Assembly: GCA_934154515.1 (NCBI GenBank)
Contig: CAKPGD010000001.1
Span: forward strand, 6,449-70,448
DNA from: an uncultured Clostridia bacterium
Lineage (GTDB): Bacteria > Bacillota > Clostridia > TANB77 > CAG-508
Length of the DNA: 64,000 nucleotides
Reading direction: 5' to 3'
Shown here: positions 57,213 to 64,000 of the stretch, one piece after another
Position numbering within the stretch: the first letter of the stretch is position 1
How the letters are laid out: every line of letters starts with the position of its first letter
Position numbers and translations under genes: made by a program
The notes under the pieces: model-generated
The model's input: only the letters and a program-made list of their open reading frames with translations
Told to the model about the DNA's origin: nothing
Database searches by the model: none

Positions 57213-57262
57213 AAGTGTGATTTATTCTTTTTATTTATTTTCTTTGCATTTTACAAGATTTT

Positions 57263-58324
57263 TTATTCTTCTTCACCTTTTAGTCTTTCTGCTCTATCTG
57301 CTGCTATTAGGTTATCTATCATTTCATCTAAGTTTCCGTTTAGGAAATCTTCAAATTGATATACGTTCATTCCTATTCTATGGTCTGTTATACGACCTTG
57401 TGGATAGTTGTATGTACGTATTTTTTCGCTTCTGTCTCCAGAACCTACTTGACTCTTTCTTTCATTTGCTATTGCACTATCTCTTTTTTGTCTTTCTACT
57501 TCATATAATCTTGAACGAAGAAGCCTCATTGCATATTCTCTATTTTGTACTTGTGAACGTTCTGTTTGACATTCCGCTACTATTCCTGTTGGAACGTGTA
57601 TTAATCTTACTGCTGATGATGTTTTGTTTACGTGTTGTCCACCAGCTCCTGAAGCTCTATACACTTCTAACTTTATATCTGCTGGGTTTATATCTATTTC
57701 AACATCTTCTACTTCTGGAAGAACTGCAACTGTTGCTGTTGAAGTATGAATTCTACCGCTACTTTCTGTGTCTGGTACACGTTGTACTCTGTGTACACCG
57801 CTTTCGAATTTTAGTCTACTATATGCCCCTTTTCCTGTTATCATAAAAGATATTTCTTTATATCCTCCAAGTTCTGTTGCATTTTCGTTTACTACTTCTA
57901 ATTTCCAATGTTTTCTTTCTGCATACATTGAATACATTCTAAATAATGTTGCTGCAAATAGGGCTGCTTCTTCTCCACCTGCTCCTCCACGGATTTCACA
58001 AATAACGTTTTTATCATCATCTGGGTCTTTTGGAATTAAAAGTATTTTTAGTTCTTCTTCTATTTTTGGCATAGCTTCTTTATTTGCAAGCATCTCTTCT
58101 TCTGCTAAATCTTTCATTTCTGGGTCGTTCATCATTTCTTTTGCTTCTTCATATGCTTGCTTTGCTTTTTTATATTCTCTATATTTTTCAACTATTGGTT
58201 CTAATTCTGCATGTTCTTTCATATATTCACGCCATTCGTTTGTTCTTGATATTACTTCTGGGTCACTTATTTTTTGTGTTAATTCTTCATAACGTTTTTC
58301 TACAGTTTCTAATTTATCAAACAT
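57263..58324 (-). CDS. prfA: Peptide chain release factor 1
   Basis: RF1 recognises UAA and UAG and triggers peptide release. The 353-aa product has the N-terminal helical domain, the codon-recognition tripeptide PDT (within [14 protein letters not shown]; PxT class of RF1), and the catalytic GGQ in [15 protein letters not shown]. Length is normal. It starts after a TTGAAT/TATAAT promoter with AGGAGA as ribosome binding site. It is followed by the ZIP transporter, which may share the transcript. Confidence 0.97.
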   Translation of the reverse strand: MFDKLETVEKRYEELTQKISDPEVISRTNEWREYMKEHAELEPIVEKYREYKKAKQAYEEAKEMMNDPEMKDLAEEEMLANKEAMPKIEEELKILLIPKDPDDDKNVICEIRGGAGGEEAALFAATLFRMYSMYAERKHWKLEVVNENATELGGYKEISFMITGKGAYSRLKFESGVHRVQRVPDTESSGRIHTSTATVAVLPEVEDVEIDINPADIKLEVYRASGAGGQHVNKTSSAVRLIHVPTGIVAECQTERSQVQNREYAMRLLRSRLYEVERQKRDSAIANERKSQVGSGDRSEKIRTYNYPQGRITDHRIGMNVYQFEDFLNGNLDEMIDNLIAADRAERLKGEEE

Positions 58325-58356
58325 AAATATTCTCCTTTTTTATTTAATCCTATGGT

Positions 58357-58385
58357 ATTATACTACATTTTTTTATTTTATTCAA
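58357..58385 (-). promoter_or_regulatory. Predicted promoter of prfA
   Basis: The minus strand reads TTGAAT (58380-58385), a 17-bp spacer and TATAAT (58357-58362), directly after the preceding terminator. Confidence 0.75.
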
Positions 58386-58390
58386 TAGGA

Positions 58391-58412
58391 AAAACCGCTG
58401 TTTAGCGGTTTT
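58391..58412. terminator. Bidirectional terminator after the YhaN-like gene
   Basis: The stem AAAACCGCT/AGCGGTTTT has a short loop and T-runs in both directions. It ends the yhaO-yhaN operon about 150 bp after its last stop codon. Confidence 0.85.
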
Positions 58413-58561
58413 CTTTTTACAATTTTAATATTTCAATTATTTTCTTTTTGTATATATTTATAATTGAAAAACAAGTTATAATTGCATTTGCAATTTCAAA
58501 CCATCAATATTTTATACTTACGATAGCTTTCTTATTATATCCTGTATCTTTTTAGATTCTA

Positions 58562-60484
58562 TTATAAATTCACTAAATTATATTTAATGTTTTCTTTGTC
58601 TAATATCTCCACTTCTCTGTTAGTACATGTAAATATGATTATTTGATTATTTTCATACTCTTTGCTTATATATGTAAGAACATTTTTTAATCTTTCTTCA
58701 TCATAATATGCAAATGCTTCGTCTAAAATTATTGGCATACTTTCTTCTGATATTTCTTTCATTGCCCCAAATCTTAATGATATGTATAGTTGATCTATAG
58801 TTCCTATGCTTAATTTTTCTGCATTTACATATTCTCCGTTTTCCTTTTCTACTATTATTCCTTCTTCATCATTTATTCTTACTTTTTTATATTTTTCATT
58901 TGAAATTTTTGCAACACTTTTAGATAAATTTTCTGTAAATTTAGGAGTTATATTTTCTTTCATTTTTGTATATGCTAACTCTAAAACTTTTTTTGCGAGT
59001 TCAAAGCTTTCATTGTATTTTAGAAGTTCTTGTTCTTTTTCGTTTAACTCTTGTAGTCTTTCTTCCATACTTGCCATTTTTTCAAGCTTTGGCATTATAT
59101 TATTTTTATCTATTTCTAATGAATGTAGTTGTAATTTATTATTATTTATTTGAGTTTGTAGTGCATCTATTTGATATGAAATATTATCTTTTAAATTTAT
59201 ATTTATTTTATGTTTTTGAGTTAGCTCTTTTTGCTTTGTCTCTACCTTTATATTAAGTATATTTTTATTATTTTGTATTTCTTCCTGCTTTTCTTGAATT
59301 GATTTTTCTAGTAAATCTATTTGTGTATTGACTCTTTCTAAATCATTTTTTTGTTCATCTATTTTATTTTTATATTCTTCTTTTTGTTTTCTTATTTTAT
59401 TTTCGTTTTCCTTTAATTTTCTTCTGTTTTTTATTATTTTTGTTATAAGAATAATAAAATCAATAATACTAATTCCTAAAAATATTGCCATAACAGGAAT
59501 GTTTTTTATAAAAACAATTGTTAAAATTATTGTTATTATAAAAATTATTATTGGTAAACTATTTTTAGATTTTTTTATTTGTTTTTCTTCTACATTTATT
59601 TTTTCTATTTCTTTAATATTTTCTCTTATTGTTTCTTTTTGTAACTTTAGTTCGTTTACTTTTTCTCTTTCTGTATTTATCATTTTTTCATTTAAGTTTA
59701 TTTTTTCTTGTTCTATTTTTTCTTCGTCTTGTAGTTGTTTAAATTCTTTTAAGACTATTAATTTGTTTTCATCTTGTGCTATATTTGATTCTAAGTTATT
59801 TTTATTTTCTTCTATTTCATACCTTTTATCTTTAAATTCTTCTAGCTCTCCTATTTCATCTTGTAATTTAAATTGTTCTTCCTTTACTACATTAATTGGT
59901 CTTCCTGAACTTCTTAATGTTCCTATTTCTTCTATTTGTTTTTTATTTATTTTTTCTAATGCTTTTTTATATGATACATTGTCTTCCCCAGTTCCTGCTA
60001 GGTTGGCTATTTTTTGTATTAATATATTTTGCTCGTTTTTTTCTAGTTTTACTTCTGTTTGCATTGAAGCAAAAGTAGATAAAAATGTTGCTTCATCTAC
60101 TTTTGTTTGTTCTGTAAAGAACATATTTCCATTAGTTTTATCTATAGTAAATTCTTTTGAAATATCATTTAATTCTTCATCATAAATTTTAGGTGATTTT
60201 TTATCAAATTCTCTAAATATTTCATATTTTCTACCGTTATCTAACTCATATACCATTTTACCTAAATATTCTTTTCCACTCCATGGCTTGAATCTATCAT
60301 AATCTGAAAAGTTTTTTCCTCTTTTATTATGGCTTACACCATAAAACATACTTGCTATAAACTTTAAAAGAGTAGATTTTCCACTTTCATTATTGCCTTT
60401 TATTATATTTATATTGTTTGAAAGTTCTATTTGTTTATCTTCTAAATTTCCAAATGCATTTACTTTTATGTTGTCTATTTTCAT
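58562..60484 (-). CDS. YhaN-like SMC/Rad50-type ATPase with membrane hairpin
   Basis: The 640-aa product has Walker A (GNNESGKST) at about residues 31-39, long coiled coils broken near residues 305-345 by two hydrophobic helices, and a C-terminal head with LSIGTIDQLYISL (signature) and IILDEAFAYYDEERL (Walker B). This is the layout of Bacillus YhaN, an SbcC/Rad50 relative with a membrane hairpin inside the coil, but this protein is about a third shorter. It follows the metallophosphoesterase gene by 32 bp, which parallels the yhaO-yhaN and sbcD-sbcC pairs. Likely role: DNA end processing at the membrane; function unproved. Confidence 0.88.
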   Translation of the reverse strand: MKIDNIKVNAFGNLEDKQIELSNNINIIKGNNESGKSTLLKFIASMFYGVSHNKRGKNFSDYDRFKPWSGKEYLGKMVYELDNGRKYEIFREFDKKSPKIYDEELNDISKEFTIDKTNGNMFFTEQTKVDEATFLSTFASMQTEVKLEKNEQNILIQKIANLAGTGEDNVSYKKALEKINKKQIEEIGTLRSSGRPINVVKEEQFKLQDEIGELEEFKDKRYEIEENKNNLESNIAQDENKLIVLKEFKQLQDEEKIEQEKINLNEKMINTEREKVNELKLQKETIRENIKEIEKINVEEKQIKKSKNSLPIIIFIITIILTIVFIKNIPVMAIFLGISIIDFIILITKIIKNRRKLKENENKIRKQKEEYKNKIDEQKNDLERVNTQIDLLEKSIQEKQEEIQNNKNILNIKVETKQKELTQKHKININLKDNISYQIDALQTQINNNKLQLHSLEIDKNNIMPKLEKMASMEERLQELNEKEQELLKYNESFELAKKVLELAYTKMKENITPKFTENLSKSVAKISNEKYKKVRINDEEGIIVEKENGEYVNAEKLSIGTIDQLYISLRFGAMKEISEESMPIILDEAFAYYDEERLKNVLTYISKEYENNQIIIFTCTNREVEILDKENIKYNLVNL

Positions 60485-60516
60485 TATATTTTGCTCCCTC
60501 CTTCAGCTTTATTTTT

Positions 60517-61590
60517 TTAATTTAAAGAATTCATTCCTATTTCAATTGCTTTTTCTATAATTTCTTTGTCTATATTTTCTTCTTGTAATTTTTTTACCAT
60601 TTCTGTTGCAAATATTCCCTTTAATGTAAAATCATTTGAAATTTCTTCTAAATTGTAGCCTATTTTTGTTTTGTCTTTTATTTTTATAACATTACGTATT
60701 TCTATTAATTTATAAAGTTTATATATATTAATTTCAAAGTTTCTGTTTCCTACTAATATAATTTTATATAGACTCTTCTCTTCTAGTTCTAATTCATTTA
60801 TTTTTTCTAACAATTCTTCAATTGTATTTATATTCGTTATGTTTACTTCTATTTTTTTAAACTCTTTATCATCTAATGGTATAAATTCTAATTCTATTTT
60901 TTCTTTTTCTATATTTCCTACTATCATTCCATGTTTTCCTAATTCATCGAATCCCAATGATATTGTTGAACCTGGATACACAATACTATTATTTTCATTA
61001 GAATTATTTCTTTTATGTATATGTCCTAAGGCTACATAATCAAAACCGACCTTCTTTAATTTACTACTTGAAAGTTGATTATATTCCCTTCCTTCTATAC
61101 ATCCACTATCTAAATTTGCATGAGTTAGTAATACGTTTATTTTTTCTTTGTCTTCTAGTACAATTTTTTCTATTCCTGAATCTTTACAATAAAAATTTTC
61201 AAATCCATATCCATATAAATTAAATTCAGAGTTTTCCACTTTTTCTACTTTTCCTGTGAATATCTTTACATTATTATTCCAAGAATATTTTGCATAATAT
61301 GAATTCTTTAAATATGGATCATGATTTCCTGGGGTTATGTATATTTTTGTTTCTGGTATTTCTTTAAAACAATTATTTATAAATTCTATTGTACTTTGTC
61401 TTATATAATCTTGATCGTATAAATCTCCCGCAATAAATAAATATGGTATATTATTTTCTTTAATATAATCTATCATTTTTTTAAATGCTTTTCTTTGGTC
61501 TACTCTTCTTATTTCTCCTAAATCTCTTCTATCACTTAATAAGCTAAAAGGTGTATCAAAGTGCATATCTGCTATGTGTACAAATTTCAT
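60517..61590 (-). CDS. YhaO/SbcD-like metallophosphoesterase (DNA exonuclease)
   Basis: The 357-aa product carries the full calcineurin-like metal site: ADMHFD (DxH), AGDLYD (GD), PGNHDP (GNHD), LLTHANLD and GHIHKRN (GHxH). The C-terminal part (about 245-357) is a small capping domain as in Mre11/SbcD proteins. It starts a two-gene operon with the YhaN-like ATPase, behind a TTGACT/TATAAT promoter. The pair probably forms a nuclease-ATPase complex. Confidence 0.9.
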   Translation of the reverse strand: MKFVHIADMHFDTPFSLLSDRRDLGEIRRVDQRKAFKKMIDYIKENNIPYLFIAGDLYDQDYIRQSTIEFINNCFKEIPETKIYITPGNHDPYLKNSYYAKYSWNNNVKIFTGKVEKVENSEFNLYGYGFENFYCKDSGIEKIVLEDKEKINVLLTHANLDSGCIEGREYNQLSSSKLKKVGFDYVALGHIHKRNNSNENNSIVYPGSTISLGFDELGKHGMIVGNIEKEKIELEFIPLDDKEFKKIEVNITNINTIEELLEKINELELEEKSLYKIILVGNRNFEINIYKLYKLIEIRNVIKIKDKTKIGYNLEEISNDFTLKGIFATEMVKKLQEENIDKEIIEKAIEIGMNSLN

Positions 61591-61638
61591 TTGCTTTCCT
61601 CCAAAATTTTAATATTTATTAACAAATTTTCTTTGTTC

Positions 61639-61667
61639 ATTATATAAATAAAAAGTGAAAAAGTCAA
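61639..61667 (-). promoter_or_regulatory. Predicted promoter of the yhaO-yhaN-like operon
   Basis: The minus strand has TTGACT (61662-61667), a 17-bp spacer and TATAAT (61639-61644). Confidence 0.75.
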
Positions 61668-61730
61668 TAGATTTTAGAACATTTGTTTTTGAATTTATTG
61701 TCTATATGAATTGTTTGATTTTACATAAAT

Positions 61731-61772
61731 AAAAAATCAAGTTATTAAACTTTCTATTTAGTAACTTGATTT
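61731..61772 (-). terminator. Terminator of the DUF4143 ATPase gene
   Basis: Eleven-base arms (AAATCAAGTTA/TAACTTGATTT) are followed on the minus strand by six T, 15 bp after the stop codon. Confidence 0.85.
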
Positions 61773-61786
61773 CTAAAACTATTTTA

Positions 61787-63052
61787 TTAAATTAGTTCTA
61801 TTGGAATATAATTATTGTTTTCATCAATTGGAAATAAATTTTCTTTCATACAAATAATTCCACCATTCCCAATTTTCATTCCAAACTTTTCTATTACTTT
61901 AAAGTTTTTTATAGCATCCACCTTTGGGTTAGCACTTTTCTTAATTTCTATTGGATAAACTGTATTATTGTACACTATAATTAAGTCTATTTCCTTTCCA
62001 TTATTATCTCTATAATAATATAAATATTTTCTTGCATTCATTCCTTGATTTGCATATGACTTTATTATTTCAGTTATAATATATGTTTCAAAAATAGGAC
62101 CATTAAATGCACTTTTTTCTAATGTTACTGCATCTAAATATCCTGCTAAATAACAAGCAAGTCCGGTATCCATAAAATATATTTTTGGTTTTTTCACTAT
62201 CCTAGCAATATTATTATTTGAATATGGTTGTAACAAATACACCAACCCCGTGTTAACTAGTATTGAAAGCCAACTATCACCTGTTGCACTAGTTATTCCT
62301 AGTTCGTTACATATATCTGACATATTTAGTTCTTGCCCTGTTCTTACAGCTACGTTACTTATAAATTTATAAAATTTTAGTTCATCTTGAACATTTATTA
62401 GTTGTCTTATATCTCTTTCTATATACGTAGTTATATAAGTTTCAAAATAATTTCTTATATTCATAATATCGTTATTATATATTTCTGGATAGCTTCCTTT
62501 TATTATTCTTTCGTATATTTGTATTATATCTAAATTTTCTGTTCTTACTTTATTTTCTAATATTTCTTTGTCTGGAATAAAAAATGTTTCAGTTACATTT
62601 TCAATTTCTCTTTTTGTTAATCCATATAAATTTAGTATTCCAACTCTTCCTGCTAACGATTCTGTTACATTGCTCATAGTTTGAAAAGCTTGTGAACCTG
62701 TTAAATAAAATAATCCATTTTTTTGTATATTATCTTTTTCAAAACTTTGTATTCTTTTTTTGTCTATTATAATTTTAAGATATGATAGTAAATTAGGTGC
62801 ATATTGAAATTCGTCTATAATTAATGGCATTTTATATGTTTTTAAAAATAATTCTGGGTCTTCTACTGCTAACTTTCTAGCATCTAAATTGTCTAATGTA
62901 ACATAATTTATATTTTCATTACTTTGTTTTATTAACATATTTAATAATGTAGTTTTTCCTACTTGTCTTGGACCAGTTATCATTACTACTGGAAAAGAAT
63001 TAGCCATATCTTTTACGGTTTTCTCTATGGTTCTTTTTATATAATTATTCAT
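61787..63052 (-). CDS. ATP-binding protein of the AAA_14/DUF4143 family
   Basis: The 421-aa product has an N-terminal AAA-type ATPase (Walker A TGPRQVGKTTLL at about 26-37; Walker B LIIDEFQYAP; arginine-containing SLAGRVG) and a C-terminal DUF4143 domain (about 200-380) with ETYITTYIERDI, LYYYRDNNGKEIDLIIVY and PIEIKKSA. The last two form a PD-(D/E)XK-like nuclease core (E-D-x-EIK). These proteins are common, patchily inherited and of unknown function. It is a single gene with its own promoter and terminator. Confidence 0.9.
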   Translation of the reverse strand: MNNYIKRTIEKTVKDMANSFPVVMITGPRQVGKTTLLNMLIKQSNENINYVTLDNLDARKLAVEDPELFLKTYKMPLIIDEFQYAPNLLSYLKIIIDKKRIQSFEKDNIQKNGLFYLTGSQAFQTMSNVTESLAGRVGILNLYGLTKREIENVTETFFIPDKEILENKVRTENLDIIQIYERIIKGSYPEIYNNDIMNIRNYFETYITTYIERDIRQLINVQDELKFYKFISNVAVRTGQELNMSDICNELGITSATGDSWLSILVNTGLVYLLQPYSNNNIARIVKKPKIYFMDTGLACYLAGYLDAVTLEKSAFNGPIFETYIITEIIKSYANQGMNARKYLYYYRDNNGKEIDLIIVYNNTVYPIEIKKSANPKVDAIKNFKVIEKFGMKIGNGGIICMKENLFPIDENNNYIPIELI

Positions 63053-63078
63053 AAATTTCTTGCCTCCTTCTTTTATAT

Positions 63079-63107
63079 ATTATACTATAATATGTTGTAT
63101 TATTCAA
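63079..63107 (-). promoter_or_regulatory. Predicted promoter of the DUF4143 ATPase gene
   Basis: The minus strand reads TTGAAT (63102-63107), a 17-bp spacer and TATAAT (63079-63084). Confidence 0.75.
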
Positions 63108-63335
63108 TAATTTTTATACATTTTTAAAATATTATTTTAAAAATGTATAAAATATAATTATATAAAAGATTAACGCTATGATATTATATATATTTTCTTA
63201 TATTAAAGTCGTTTATTATAAATTTAATGTAGGTATAATAGATAAATCATTTTTGTGCATATATAAACAAATTATTAATATCATTTTTTATGTGTTTTAT
63301 ATTGTTAAACTTTTTATATTTTTATATTACTAATT

Positions 63336-64000
63336 TTATTTAACAAATACATACCAATATCCATCTTGATATCCATTCTTAGGATATTCATTTTCTAATT
63401 CAGAAAATATATCTCCATAATTAATAGTTCCTTTTGAATAAATTATATTTTTTATTACTTGTCTTATTTGTGCATTTTTTATTACTATTTTCCACGTGTT
63501 TGTTCCTCTATTTCCCTCTAATGCATAATCTCCATGATAAATTATATTAGGTGTTTCGCTTTCCGCTAACCATTTTCCTTCTATATCTGGAAGATAAATT
63601 TCATATATATTTTTTCGAATTTTTGTAGCATAAGGGCGTATCCAACAACATTTATCTTTATCTATTGCATAAATATTATTATAGCTAATCCCACTCATAC
63701 TATATATATAATATGAAGATATTTTTACTTCATCTTTATATTCATCTGCAAATTTAATTTCAGTGTTTGAGTTTACTGAGTATTTTTGCCATTTATATTT
63801 TCTTACTTCCGTTGTAACTATTTTTTCATTACTCTTTCTTACATTCCCAGCATTATCATACGCTAGCATATATACTATATATTCTGTTGCACTTTCTAAT
63901 CCATCTATTGTATATTCTGTTATTGTTTGATTTTTTATTTCTTTTACTATTGTGTCTCCTGTAGCTACTACATATGTGTAATCTTTTATTCCCGTTTGAT
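63336..64000 (-). CDS. Fibronectin type III-containing surface protein, partial (C-terminal part)
   Basis: The frame stays open to the right edge, so the 5' end is missing. The visible 221 residues begin in a fibronectin type III-like domain (YTIDGLESATEYIVYMLAYDNAGN, split here: the TIDGLESATEY strand and AYDNAGN turn are diagnostic). After it comes a unique C-terminal domain (about 165 aa) with many Tyr, Trp and Asn and no membrane helix or sorting signal. A promoter-internal start at 63869 is unlikely. Gene neighbours and style match the secreted surface proteins elsewhere in the window. Function unknown. Confidence 0.75.
   Translation of the reverse strand, partial: QTGIKDYTYVVATGDTIVKEIKNQTITEYTIDGLESATEYIVYMLAYDNAGNVRKSNEKIVTTEVRKYKWQKYSVNSNTEIKFADEYKDEVKISSYYIYSMSGISYNNIYAIDKDKCCWIRPYATKIRKNIYEIYLPDIEGKWLAESETPNIIYHGDYALEGNRGTNTWKIVIKNAQIRQVIKNIIYSKGTINYGDIFSELENEYPKNGYQDGYWYVFVK

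Overview
The window is strongly AT-rich, uses the standard bacterial code, and is almost entirely coded on the minus strand. The gene set points to a spore-forming, Gram-positive member of the Clostridia, most likely an uncultured gut lineage: spoIIE, a CwlD-type amidase, CotF-like coat proteins, a DUF4321-radC-mreBCD-mrdA-minC cluster, mecA, WG-repeat proteins, SdrD B-like surface proteins and prepilin-like secreted proteins. Only three genes (two small N/S-rich proteins and mecA) lie on the plus strand. No tRNA, rRNA, insertion sequence or CRISPR array was recognised.

Layout. 1-2281: partial tatD, acpS and a WG-repeat protein. 2454-4873: a three-gene operon of small secreted proteins, two with prepilin-like N-termini. 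5183-8911: spoIIE and an unknown membrane protein. 9061-27667: a compact minus-strand array of a 2419-aa NRPS, a 7TM histidine kinase, a REC-HD-GYP response regulator and a giant cyclic beta-1,2-glucan synthase-like protein, behind one good promoter. 27822-31574: a frameshifted cwlD, a GGDEF protein, a CmpB-type membrane protein and an Ig-like membrane protein. 31686-41616: two surface proteins of more than 1600 aa each. 42004-42794: the plus-strand pair. 42843-49196: the cell-shape cluster (DUF4321, radC, mreB, mreC, mreD, PBP2, minC). 49513-53176: mecA, an Rpn-type nuclease, an M23 peptidase and two coat-like proteins. 53367-64000: pcrA, a low-molecular-weight phosphatase, a ZIP transporter, prfA, yhaN/yhaO homologues, a DUF4143 ATPase and the 3' part of a fibronectin-type surface protein.

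The most interesting region is 9-28 kb. The NRPS has the order C-A-T-C-A-T-reductase, which fits reductive release of a (probably N-acylated) dipeptide aldehyde that can cyclise to a pyrazinone. The same array encodes a membrane sensor kinase, a c-di-GMP phosphodiesterase-type regulator and a cell-envelope glucan synthase; a GGDEF protein lies just upstream. I infer a unit linking a small peptide-aldehyde product, c-di-GMP turnover and envelope polysaccharide, but co-regulation is not proved by sequence. Structured leaders that cover the ribosome binding site occur before the glucan synthase, cwlD and the ZIP transporter. Promoters were found by eye as -35/-10 pairs and are predictions. Start codons were chosen by ribosome binding site where the longest frame was not the best choice.
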